DNA of 64,000 nucleotides from Mesorhizobium kowhaii (lineage in GTDB: Bacteria; Pseudomonadota; Alphaproteobacteria; Rhizobiales; Rhizobiaceae): positions 186,001 to 250,000 of the forward strand of contig NZ_MZXV01000085.1 of assembly GCF_003253745.1 (NCBI RefSeq), read 5' to 3'. The position numbers were made by a program, and so were the translations under genes. The notes beneath the pieces are model-generated. The model saw nothing but the letters and a program-made list of their open reading frames with translations. It did no database searches and was not told where the DNA came from. This document shows positions 54,790 to 63,024 of this stretch, one piece after another (the stretch's first letter is position 1; every line of letters begins with the position of its first letter).

Positions 54790-55308
54790 CTACGGTTTTG
54801 CCTTGATCCGGTTCTGTTGCACTGTGACGTAATCGCCGTATTTTATCTTCAGAAACTCGTCCGCCAGGCTGCGATGCGAATTCCTGAAAACGTACCAGTC
54901 GCCATCCGGAATCTTGCGCTGGTAAATCGCCCTGCCGGCCTGGCGATGCTCGAAACAGGTGAGGGCGTCGGCGTCGCCTCCTGCTCCGTGCCATTTGGCG
55001 CGGAAGCAGAGCTTGCCACCTCCAGGGATGAACCAGGTGCCGTCACCGTAGCCCGGCTTGCCTTTGTCCGAGGTCCAGGCGCTGAATTGACGGCGCTGCA
55101 CAGCAAAATATCCAGCGCCGTTTCTACCCCAGAGCCACGAACGGTTCTGGTACATCTGGTAGATACCCTCATCGGGCACCGCCTCGGCCTGCCTGGCCAG
55201 TTCGGCGACTTGCGCTGCCGTCTTGGCTGTCGCGGGAAGCTGAAAGGCAAAGACACCAATGGAACAGGCAAGCGCCGTTCCGATACAATTCCCCAGTACT
55301 CGTTTCAC
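54790..55308 (-). CDS. Secreted DUF995-family protein (paralogue A)
   Basis: 172 aa with a signal peptide (1-29, ends LPATAKT). Mature domain pattern: a YQNRSWLWGRNGAGYF segment, FSAWT, GTWFIPGGGKLCFRAKW, TCFEH, and IYQRKIPDGDWYVF. These match paralogue B at 58873 block by block (WVW/WLW, GAAYF/GAGYF, GKLC..AKW, C.EH/CFSHH, GTIYQ, WYVF), with two conserved cysteines. DUF995 is of unknown function and typical of Mesorhizobium-like genomes. Convergent with holC; it flanks the GH26 gene on the same strand. Confidence 0.8.
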   Translation of the reverse strand: MKRVLGNCIGTALACSIGVFAFQLPATAKTAAQVAELARQAEAVPDEGIYQMYQNRSWLWGRNGAGYFAVQRRQFSAWTSDKGKPGYGDGTWFIPGGGKLCFRAKWHGAGGDADALTCFEHRQAGRAIYQRKIPDGDWYVFRNSHRSLADEFLKIKYGDYVTVQQNRIKAKP

Positions 55309-55367
55309 AACTCTACCCCACTATTTTACGCCACGCCCAATTTGCACCACACCCGATGCAGCACCCC

Positions 55368-56291
55368 CTAGGGCAAGATATGCTGGGTAACCCTCCAATC
55401 GGGCAGCCCATAATCACCCAACCACGGCCACACTTCCTTCTGGTTGAAATAGACGACCGAGGTCAGGGCCGGAAACTCCGAATAGGACTTGCGGGAATCG
55501 ATTTCCCATTGCGAAACATATTCCTGCTTCCCGACATAGCCGAGCTCCGCCACCACGACCGGCTTGTTGAAGCCCGCGACGCGGTCATAGCCGGGCTTCA
55601 GCGCCTCGGCGAACGTACGGTCATGACCGGTCTCGTTATTGTCCTTTTTCTGCAGGCCGAACACCGACAGGCCGATGACGTCGACGTAGTCGTCGCCAGG
55701 GTAATATTTTTCCAGACCCTCTTGGCCCTTGGGTGACCACATATATTTGGCGGCGGGGGCAGCCTTGCGGCAGATATCGACCTCGCGCTTGTAAGCGGCG
55801 ATCCAGTCCTTGGGAGCCCAGTTGGCCCAGGTGAAGCGGCCGTTCGTGTCCTCCATTTCCTGCGCCCAGCGAATGGTTACAGGGCTCTTCATGGCCCCCA
55901 CCAGGTCGCAGATTGCCTGCATGTTGGCGTCGTATTTGCCGCTCAATATGCCGTTGCGCAGTTCGGCCGGGGTGATGCGCCAGTCTTTCGACCAGGTCCA
56001 CGGCTCGACAGTGATCAACAGCGACCGGTTTCGCTGAAGGGCATAGGCGTCGGCCAGGGGAAGGCTCGCCAGATCGACGTCTTCCCAGGGCAGGAACAGC
56101 TCCTCGATGCTGGCACTCTTGTCGGCACTGAAGTCCCCGTAGGGATCATAGGATCCGAACGCCGAAGCTGCGCTGCTCGTCTGAACGGGGTCCGTCGCGG
56201 CTACGGAGCCGGCGCCTCCCGCAGTGGGGAACGCCGCGCTTCCGCCCAATACCAGCGCGATTGCAAGTACATTTGCTGCGGGGTGTTTCAT
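55368..56291 (-). CDS. Secreted GH26-type glycoside hydrolase (beta-mannanase-like)
   Basis: 307 aa from the ATG at 56291 (GGGAGA upstream); the frame reads on to 56480. Signal peptide 1-31. TIM-barrel: acid/base Glu145 in RWAQEMEDTNGRFTW, nucleophile Glu249 in VVVAELGYVGKQEYVSQW, both with the aromatic context of GH26. GH26 enzymes act on beta-1,4-mannans or related glucans. In a biosynthetic locus such hydrolases usually trim or release the polymer. Periplasmic or secreted. The substrate is inferred from family membership only. Confidence 0.8.
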   Translation of the reverse strand: MKHPAANVLAIALVLGGSAAFPTAGGAGSVAATDPVQTSSAASAFGSYDPYGDFSADKSASIEELFLPWEDVDLASLPLADAYALQRNRSLLITVEPWTWSKDWRITPAELRNGILSGKYDANMQAICDLVGAMKSPVTIRWAQEMEDTNGRFTWANWAPKDWIAAYKREVDICRKAAPAAKYMWSPKGQEGLEKYYPGDDYVDVIGLSVFGLQKKDNNETGHDRTFAEALKPGYDRVAGFNKPVVVAELGYVGKQEYVSQWEIDSRKSYSEFPALTSVVYFNQKEVWPWLGDYGLPDWRVTQHILP

Positions 56292-56901
56292 GTTAATCTC
56301 CCATGGCTTCAACATCCTGCGGAAGTTGAAGCTTCGCCCGTGCGCGTCGATGCTTGATCGACACGCGATTGCCCAAAAACCAATCGGCTCTATTGGTGGA
56401 ATCTGCGGGATTTCGGAGCGACCATCGGTGGGCGTGCGAATCTTCGCACAGGGCCCACCCAACCATTGTCTATCTCTCAAAGCGCCGACATCGAGGAGCT
56501 ACAGAGAGAAGGTTTCGCCGCGATACTCACAAATTCGCGTCAATATCCCGATATATCATCCCTAGCTAAATTAAGAGCCGGTCGCGGCCAGGAGTCAAGT
56601 ACAATTAACGGTTGCTTAACCCTGTCATTCCCAACATGGTTAACGCTGCTCTCGAGCCTGATCCCCCACTGAACAGCCTCGACCCCATCAGCAAACTTCC
56701 AACGCAGAAAATTTAGCCGGCTCGTCATTGGGGAGGGTGGTTTGGGGGTGGTTATTCCCCTCCCGATTCAAGGCGTTAGGTTAACCAGATCTCAAGAATC
56801 ATAGTTAATGAATGCTTAATTTAGTTGACTCTAAGAAAGCGCGGGCTGATTCTACCGCCGGGATTTGAGAGCTTTCAGCCATCTGTCGGCGGAAGCCCAA
56901 A
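56292..56901. promoter_or_regulatory. Divergent regulatory region, GH26 / GT2: two CtrA-type boxes and GANTC cluster
   Basis: 610 bp, strikingly AT-rich for this genome. Exact TTAA-N7-TTAA boxes at 56605-56619 and 56805-56819 match the CtrA consensus. TTAAC half-sites lie at 56639 and 56781. GANTC (CcrM) sites are at 56592-56596, 56765-56769, 56796-56800, 56827-56831 and 56848-56852. CtrA and CcrM act together in alphaproteobacterial cell-cycle promoters. No gene is visible here. Confidence 0.6.
56798..56830 (+). promoter_or_regulatory. Promoter element shared with the UDP-sugar operon
   Basis: The 13-mer AATTTAGTTGACT (56818-56830) and the 20 bases before it resemble the minus-strand sequence at 62548-62580 (about 25 of 33 positions identical). 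It includes the second CtrA-type box and lies 71 bp before the GT2 start. See the findings. Confidence 0.65.
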
Positions 56902-58800
56902 GTGGCGGCGAGTAAGTGTATGAGTGCTTCCGTTCAGGCAAGCATCATCGGCCATGCGAGCAGACGCGCGCATCGATCTGAGACGGGTCTGGCCGCCACT
57001 GCGCGGAAGGGTCCCTTTCTGGTGCCCGTGCTGTCGGCCACCCAGCAATGGGTCTTGAGACTGGCCCTGGCCTTCTGGTTCGTCACGCTCGGATTTTTCT
57101 GGTTCTGGTGGCTGAAGCCCGAGCATGTCGAGCATGTCGGGCCATACGCATTCGCGACACTCATTCTGGTATGGCTCACGCTCATGCCGCTGTACTTCCT
57201 GTTGAACGTGCACGCGTCGAAAAAGCCGTCCAAGCTTCACACGATCCCGAAGCGTTCGCGGGTCGCGATGGTGGTCACCAAGGCCCCGTCCGAACCGTTT
57301 GCCGTGGTTGCGCGCACGCTTGAAGCGATGCTGGCTCAGGATTATCCGCACGATACCTGGCTGGCAGACGAGGACCCATCCGAGGAGACGATCGCCTGGT
57401 GCAAGGCCCGCAACGTCATGATTTCGACCCGGCGCGGCCGGGAAGATTATCATCGCAAGGTGTGGCCGCGCCGGACGCGCTGCAAAGAGGGGAATCTGGC
57501 ATTTTTCTACGATCACTATGGCTATGAGCGCTATGATTTCGTCGCTCAGATGGATGCGGACCACGTACCGACGCCAACCTATCTCAGGGAAATCCTGTTT
57601 CCCTTCGCCGATCGCTCGGTTGGCTACGTCTCGGCGCCGAGCATTTGCGACAACAATGCCGCTGACAGCTGGTCGGCGCGCGGCAGACTGTTTCCGGAAG
57701 GGATGTTCCACGGGCCCCTGCAGTCCGGCCATACAGGCGGCGGGGCTCCGCTCTGCATCGGCTCGCACTATGCCGTGCGAACCACCGCGCTGAGGCAGGC
57801 GGGTGGTCTTGGCCCGGAACTGGCCGAAGACCATTCAACGTCGATGCTGATCAATGCGGCCGGATGGCGCGGTGTGCATGCCATCGACGCCATCGCGCAT
57901 GGCGATGGCCCGCAAACCTTTGCCGATCTTGTCACGCAGGAATTCCAGTGGTCGCGGAGCCTGATGACGATCTTGCTCGAATACTCGCCCAGCTACCTTT
58001 CCAAACTACCGCGACGGTTGCAATTTCAGTTCCTGTTTTGCCAGCTTTGGTATCCGCTGTTCGCCACATTTGCGCTGCTGATGTACATCATGCCGATCTA
58101 CGCGCTTTGTTCGGGCCAGAACTTCGCCAACGTGATGTATGCCGACTTCCTTTTCTACTACGCGCCAAACTCGATTGCCCTGGTTCTCCTGGTGATGATG
58201 CTGAAGGCGTTCGGCCTTTCGCGCCCGATCACCGCCAAGACGCTCAGCTGGGAAGGGACGTTGTTCCTGTTCTTCGCGCGTTGGCCGTGGGTGCTCGCCG
58301 GCACGCTGTCGTCGATCCGCGACTATCTGACCAAATCATTCGTCGATTTCCGCGTTACTCCCAAGGGCAGCGGCCCCAAAGACCTTCTGCCCGCCCGCGT
58401 CATCGTTCCCTATGTGGTGCTTGCGGTAGGTGCGTCCTTGCCGGTTCTTCTCGTGGATCACCCTTCGAACGCCACCGGCTTCTACTGGCTCGCCGCATTC
58501 AATGCGCTGATCTACGGGCTGCTTGTGGTTGTGATCGTAACCAGGCACCTCATCGAGAACAGGATTTCGCTGCGAGCCAGTGTTGTGAAACTCGCCTGGC
58601 AGGCATCGCTCGCCTGCGTTGCGCTCTCGGTCCCGGTCGCGGGATTTTACGACCGCGGACTGGAAGGCATATATGGGCTGCAGCAGGGCGCCGGTGGCAT
58701 CCGCATCGTTAGGATCGCCTATCCGGTTTCCGGCGCCGGCCGGGGCGGGATCGGCGACCGCAATTTCTACTTCGACCCTGGCTGGAACGAGAGTCGGTGA
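56902..58800 (+). CDS. Membrane glycosyltransferase, GT2 family (cellulose-synthase-like)
   Basis: 632 aa from the GTG at 56902 (GGAAG six bases ahead); ATG 56920 is an alternative. Two N-terminal helices (about 50-105), a cytoplasmic GT2 domain with DEDPSEE, QMDADHVPTP (DxD), TGGGAPLCIGSHYAVR, GGLGPELAEDHSTSM and QEFQWSRSL, where the processive Q-x2-R-W site is Q-E-F-Q-W. About six further helices (370-600) form the translocation channel, and a short periplasmic tail ends the protein. I infer a synthase/translocase for a surface beta-glycan. It is divergent from the GH26 gene. Confidence 0.88.
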   Translation: MAASKCMSASVQASIIGHASRRAHRSETGLAATARKGPFLVPVLSATQQWVLRLALAFWFVTLGFFWFWWLKPEHVEHVGPYAFATLILVWLTLMPLYFLLNVHASKKPSKLHTIPKRSRVAMVVTKAPSEPFAVVARTLEAMLAQDYPHDTWLADEDPSEETIAWCKARNVMISTRRGREDYHRKVWPRRTRCKEGNLAFFYDHYGYERYDFVAQMDADHVPTPTYLREILFPFADRSVGYVSAPSICDNNAADSWSARGRLFPEGMFHGPLQSGHTGGGAPLCIGSHYAVRTTALRQAGGLGPELAEDHSTSMLINAAGWRGVHAIDAIAHGDGPQTFADLVTQEFQWSRSLMTILLEYSPSYLSKLPRRLQFQFLFCQLWYPLFATFALLMYIMPIYALCSGQNFANVMYADFLFYYAPNSIALVLLVMMLKAFGLSRPITAKTLSWEGTLFLFFARWPWVLAGTLSSIRDYLTKSFVDFRVTPKGSGPKDLLPARVIVPYVVLAVGASLPVLLVDHPSNATGFYWLAAFNALIYGLLVVVIVTRHLIENRISLRASVVKLAWQASLACVALSVPVAGFYDRGLEGIYGLQQGAGGIRIVRIAYPVSGAGRGGIGDRNFYFDPGWNESR

Positions 58801-58872
58801 CAGGCGGAAGGGATGGTATGTGGGTGGCCTTGTCCCGCCTTTTGGCCGGTTGTCATTTGGAGGATCACTTCT

Positions 58873-59424
58873 GTGGTTGGTATCCTGTCGATCCGCTGCC
58901 TTCTATTGACAATGATTGTTGCGCAGCCGGTCTTGGTCAGCGGCCCAACTGCCGCGACCGCCGAAGAGGTTGATTTGTCGGCGGTCACCGCGGCCGCGCC
59001 GCTCACCCCGGCGGACCTGTTTCACCTCTATGCGGACCGCACATGGGTCTGGGAAAACGGCGCTGCCTATTTTGCCAAGGATGGGCGCCAACTTCGCGCC
59101 TGGACCGACGGCGCCAATGCGTCGATCGGCCAGGGCCGGTGGTTGGTCACCAAGAATGGCAAATTATGCATGGATGCAAAATGGAAGACGCTTGCCGGCA
59201 GCACGCAGGGGCGAACCTGCTTCAGCCATCACCGATTGGGCGGCACGATATACCAGATGAAGGATCCGAGCGGTTCCTGGTATGTTTTCCAGGCGTCGCC
59301 GGCGCAGCCCGCGCAGGAATACGACAAGTTCAAATCCGGCGATACGACCGCAGCGACCTTCGAAAAGATGCGTCAGATGATCAGCCCCGGCGGGCAGCCG
59401 GCACCAGTCAAAAGCGGCGGTTGA
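58873..59424 (+). CDS. Secreted DUF995-family protein (paralogue B)
   Basis: 183 aa from a GTG at 58873 with GGAGG at 58859-58863, nine bases away; the longer frame from 58813 has no spacing for an RBS. Signal peptide about 1-28. The mature domain has WVWENGAAYF, QLRAW, GKLCMDAKW, TCFSHHRLGGTIYQ and SWYVFQ, aligned with paralogue A. Co-oriented with the GT2 gene 72 bp upstream, so probably in its transcript. Function unknown; likely a periplasmic accessory of the same glycan. Confidence 0.8.
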   Translation: MVGILSIRCLLLTMIVAQPVLVSGPTAATAEEVDLSAVTAAAPLTPADLFHLYADRTWVWENGAAYFAKDGRQLRAWTDGANASIGQGRWLVTKNGKLCMDAKWKTLAGSTQGRTCFSHHRLGGTIYQMKDPSGSWYVFQASPAQPAQEYDKFKSGDTTAATFEKMRQMISPGGQPAPVKSGG

Positions 59425-59815
59425 GCGGAACTGCCGCCTGGCATGAGCCATGACGCAGCCAGTGATTTTCGCTACCCTGCGCCGGCCCCCATCCTGACAG
59501 GTCGAGCAAACAACCCAGATCCATCTCTGTTCTGAGAGCAGGCTGCTCCTGTCGAGTGCCTGTCAAGGCATGGCCGAATCGCCTATTGTCAACCTTCAAG
59601 CGGTCCGGCCAGTGCCGTCGACGGGCCGACTGCCGATTGATCGCATTCTAATAAGATCCGACGGAACGACCAGACGGTAAGCTCACCATTCGGTTTTCAT
59701 GAATATTAATAAGTGAAGTCTAATGTTCCTGCGTATGTGGTAGCGAGCGGTCGCTTACGCGGCGTGAAAGCGACGAAAGCAAAGTATGTCGCAACTCGCC
59801 TTTGGCAGGGGACAA
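59425..59815. other. Intergenic region before the lipoprotein gene
   Basis: 391 bp without a convincing gene. AT-rich around 59690-59725. A short AGCGA/TCGCT hairpin lies near 59743-59753. No T-tract terminator for the DUF995 gene is visible, and no CtrA box. Confidence 0.4.
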
Positions 59816-60190
59816 ATGATGAAAAATTCCGCAATGGGCGCCTTTCGCTCGATCAAAAATAACGCAAGTATTATTGCAGCTGCGATGGTGATAGCCATGG
59901 TTTCGGGTTGTCAGAGTATGGATGCAACCAAAACCAATTCGATCCTCGTCAAGCCTGTGGTCCACTCGGTTCGCAGTGAGCCTGCGGTCCAGCCGGTCCG
60001 CGTCACAGTGCGGACGGCTGAAAGAGCTTACGCTTTTGCATCGCCATCGCGTGTCAAAATCCGCACGCCGGCGCCGGTGAAGGTCTCCTACAATCCGGGC
60101 AATGGCGGTCCGTTCCTGGGGAGTTCGCCTTACATCTGCAGCCCTAGCGGATTTGGCCAACGCGCGAGCTGCCGCCGGCGTTATTCCTGA
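59816..60190 (+). CDS. Small predicted lipoprotein
   Basis: 124 aa from the ATG at 59816 (AGGGG four bases ahead; ATG 59819 equally possible). The leader ends in a lipobox, MVSGC at about 29-33, so Cys33 would be lipidated. The mature part is basic, rich in Val/Arg/Pro (KPVVHSVRSEPAVQPVRVTV), with a C-terminal pair of cysteines (SPYICSPSGF, RASCRRR). No family recognised. Its last 47 bases overlap the 3' end of galE on the other strand. Confidence 0.7.
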   Translation: MMKNSAMGAFRSIKNNASIIAAAMVIAMVSGCQSMDATKTNSILVKPVVHSVRSEPAVQPVRVTVRTAERAYAFASPSRVKIRTPAPVKVSYNPGNGGPFLGSSPYICSPSGFGQRASCRRRYS

Positions 60191-61223
60191 GCCATCGAGC
60201 CGCGACAGGCGCTACCGCCTTGGTTGGCCGTAGTTTCATCGGCTTCGTCTCCAGCCCAAAAAATGGGGCGGCCGTCCTGACGATCGTGTCGATGTCGGAA
60301 AGCTCCGGCACAAAGCCAAGATGTTCGCGTGCGCTTCCCGGATCGGCGTAGAGCTCGGCCGGGTCTCCGGGGCGCCGGGTCCTGAAGACGGCCGGAACCG
60401 GTCGTGACGTCGTTCGGCTGACGGCCTGGACAATCTCCTTGATGGACACGCCCCGCCCTGTGCCGAGGTTGACCGCCAGGCTTTGTCCGCCGCCCTCGAG
60501 ATGCATCAGGGCCTTCAGATGGGCGCGGGCCAGATCGCTGACGTGGATATAATCCCGCACGCACGTGCCGTCCGATGTGTCGTAGTCCGTGCCGAAAACC
60601 TCGATCTCGTCGATGATGCCTGATGCGGCCATGAGCACCCTGGGAATCAGGTGTGTTTCCGGCGAATGCCACTCACCGAGCTCGCCGTCGGGATCGGCGC
60701 CGCAAGCGTTGAAATAGCGCAGGATCGCAAATTTCATTCCGTATGCGGACGCATAGTCGCCGATGATCTGTTCGCCCATCAGCTTGGTGCGCCCGTAAGG
60801 GCTGATCGGATTCTGCGAGGAGGTTTCGCGAACGGGCAATGCCTCCGGCACGCCGTAAGTTGCGCAGCTGCTGGAGAAGATGATGTTCTCGATGGCGTTC
60901 GCGCGCGCCGCATCGAGCACCGCGATGGTGCCCGTGACATTGGTCGAATAATATTCGGCAGGCTCGCGAACGGACTCGCCGACATAGGCCAGCGCCGCAA
61001 AGTGGATGACCGCCGTCGGCCGGTACGTCTTCATCGCCCCCGATAGCGCATCCCGGTCCCGGATATCACCGACGACAAGCGGACCCCAGCCGACGGATTT
61101 CTCATTGCCGCGGCTCAGATTGTCGAAAACCACCGGCAAATAGCCGGCGCCGGCCAACTGCTTGCAGGTGTGGCTGCCGATGAAGCCGGCCCCACCCGTC
61201 ACCAGGATTGCCGGGCGAGTCAT
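60144..61223 (-). CDS. galE: UDP-glucose 4-epimerase (GalE-type)
   Basis: 359 aa. Extended SDR: GGAGFIGSHTC at 10-20, catalytic Ser in FSSSCATYG and Tyr/Lys in YGRTK, and SVGWGP region. It makes UDP-galactose from UDP-glucose, or could epimerise UDP-xylose/arabinose given its partner. The last ~30 residues (KPMKLRPTKAVAPVAARW and following) are a basic extension beyond the usual end and overlap the lipoprotein gene. The ATG overlaps the decarboxylase stop (ATGA), so it is the second gene of that operon. Confidence 0.9.
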   Translation of the reverse strand: MTRPAILVTGGAGFIGSHTCKQLAGAGYLPVVFDNLSRGNEKSVGWGPLVVGDIRDRDALSGAMKTYRPTAVIHFAALAYVGESVREPAEYYSTNVTGTIAVLDAARANAIENIIFSSSCATYGVPEALPVRETSSQNPISPYGRTKLMGEQIIGDYASAYGMKFAILRYFNACGADPDGELGEWHSPETHLIPRVLMAASGIIDEIEVFGTDYDTSDGTCVRDYIHVSDLARAHLKALMHLEGGGQSLAVNLGTGRGVSIKEIVQAVSRTTSRPVPAVFRTRRPGDPAELYADPGSAREHLGFVPELSDIDTIVRTAAPFFGLETKPMKLRPTKAVAPVAARWLRNNAGGSSRVGQIR

Positions 61224-62260
61224 GACGCCGCGGCTCCTGTGACCAGTTTGCTTCCGTAGAGCAGGGTGTCAAAATAGTCGACAGTATGCGCGAGCCCCTG
61301 GCTCAAGCTGATTTTCGGCTCCCAACCGAGATTGTTCCTGGCAAAGGAAATGTCGGGCTTGCGCTGTCTGGGATCGTCGACCGGCAGCGGCCGATGCACG
61401 ATCTTCGATCGGGAGTTGGTGTAACCGACGACCAGTGTCGCCAGTTCCATGATGGTGAATTCGCCGGGGTTGCCGAGGTTGACCGGATGCACGGGCGCAC
61501 TCGGCGCATTCATCAGCCGGACAAAGCCCTCGATCAGGTCGTCGGCATAGCAGAAGGAACGCGTCTGTAGGCCGCTGCCGTAGACGGTCAGGTCTTCGCC
61601 GCGCAGCGCCTGGACGATGAAGTTCGAAACCACGCGCCCATCATCGGGCTGCATGCGGCGGCCATAGGTGTTGAAAATGCGGGCGACGCGGATATCGAGG
61701 CCATATGTTCTCGAATAGTCGAAGAACAGGGTTTCGGCCGAGCGCTTGCCCTCATCGTAGCAGGATCGCGGTCCGTGCGTATTGACGTTGCCGAAGTAGC
61801 TCTCGGGCTGTGGGTGCACGAAGGGGTCGCCATAGACTTCGGACGTCGAGGCCTGGAATATCTTGGCATTGTTCTGTCGCGCCAGTTCCAGAAGGTTCAG
61901 TGAACCAAGCACGTTTGTCTTGAAGGTATGGATCGGGTCTTCCTGGTAATGCGGCGGAGAGGCCGGGCAGGCGAGATTGTAGATCTCATCGAACTGAAGA
62001 CCCAAAGGCAGTGCATTGACGATGTCGTGCTCGATGCACCTGAATCTCGGATTACGCAGAAGGGCATTGAGATTGTATCTCTTGCCGGTGTGGAAATTGT
62101 CCAGCGCGACAACGTCATATCCGTCCCGCAAAAGACGTTCACACAGATGCGATCCCAAAAATCCCGCACCTCCGGCGACCAGGGCGCGGCCTCGGTTTTG
62201 ATTGGCGCCCCTTTGACTGTTCCCGGGCTCCAGTTTCAGAACCTTGATGAGCTTACTCAT
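61220..62260 (-). CDS. UDP-glucuronate decarboxylase (UXS-type) / NAD-dependent epimerase
   Basis: 346 aa from the ATG at 62260 (GAGGA upstream). GGAGFLGSHLCERLL, LACPASPPHYQ, SCYDEGKRSAETL and ARIFNTYGRRM are the marks of UDP-glucuronic acid decarboxylase, which gives UDP-xylose. The next gene, galE-like, would convert this to UDP-arabinose or make UDP-galactose. Supplies precursors for surface glycan. Cytoplasmic. Confidence 0.88.
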   Translation of the reverse strand: MSKLIKVLKLEPGNSQRGANQNRGRALVAGGAGFLGSHLCERLLRDGYDVVALDNFHTGKRYNLNALLRNPRFRCIEHDIVNALPLGLQFDEIYNLACPASPPHYQEDPIHTFKTNVLGSLNLLELARQNNAKIFQASTSEVYGDPFVHPQPESYFGNVNTHGPRSCYDEGKRSAETLFFDYSRTYGLDIRVARIFNTYGRRMQPDDGRVVSNFIVQALRGEDLTVYGSGLQTRSFCYADDLIEGFVRLMNAPSAPVHPVNLGNPGEFTIMELATLVVGYTNSRSKIVHRPLPVDDPRQRKPDISFARNNLGWEPKISLSQGLAHTVDYFDTLLYGSKLVTGAAAS

Positions 62261-63024
62261 GCTTCCTCTCACGCACCGCGCACGCTACCGCCGGGGCCGG
62301 GACAAATGCATTGCCCGGCCACGTCCTTGAGAACGTGGCAAACCCTCCGCATCTGCGGAATCGCCATCATTGATGTGCGTTAACTGTTCTCTGGGTTCGC
62401 GGAGCTGGTGCTACTACACGACCTGTGTGCTGCCGTTCAGCCTTCTCTGCGCCCCGAAATCGCGATCACACGCTTGGTGCCATCATCGTCGATTGCTCGC
62501 CCAAATTGCACATCCCAACGTATCAAAAATATACCTGTGGAAATCCTAGTCAACTAAATTAGCGAATCCTTAACCATCACTGTTTGCGAATGGTTAATCA
62601 TGACGCCGGTGTTGGCTTCGCGACCGGACCTAGGGTGTACAGGGCAGATCCTCGTTGTGAATCAGCGCATTGGTTAGGTCACAAAAAAATCCAATCGGAT
62701 GCGGCAAGCTGTTTCAGGGCAGAACCAAAGCTTGACAGCGAGGAGCGTCAGGAAAGAGCCGGCGGCGCAACTCAACGCGCATAGGTAGAGTCGCGTGCGT
62801 GCCCAACAGCGCCGCCAATCTGGTTGCTCCCGCAACCCCATGATCCACCTCCTGGGTCTTGTGGCGGAAGCCTATCAAGTCGTCTGGCGCGCATCGGCCC
62901 CTGCCGCATTGCTCAAGGCGCGCAAGCAGCGAAAGCCCTGGAAGCAGGATGGCCAACGCTGGCCATCGCCTTTTGATCGTCGGAGCGCTATTGGCAAGGT
63001 CACGATACCTTCTGGTGATCCTGA
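62261..63024. other. Long intergenic region upstream of the UDP-sugar operon
   Basis: 764 bp. On the minus strand, 62548-62580 repeats the GT2 promoter element (AGTCAACTAAATT on the plus strand at 62548-62560). TTAG-N7-TTAA at 62559-62573 is one mismatch from a CtrA box, and TTAACCAT (62570-62577) faces ATGGTTAA (62590-62597). The rest has only a doubtful 69-codon frame at 62838-63046 that overlaps the next gene. Confidence 0.5.

Noticed and set aside
59690..59725. CtrA box upstream of the lipoprotein gene
   Set aside because: TTAA occurs once, without a second TTAA at 7-base spacing.
62584..62956. Two short frames (66 and 80 codons) in the gap before the membrane protein
   Set aside because: No RBS, overlapping on opposite strands, and no family character.
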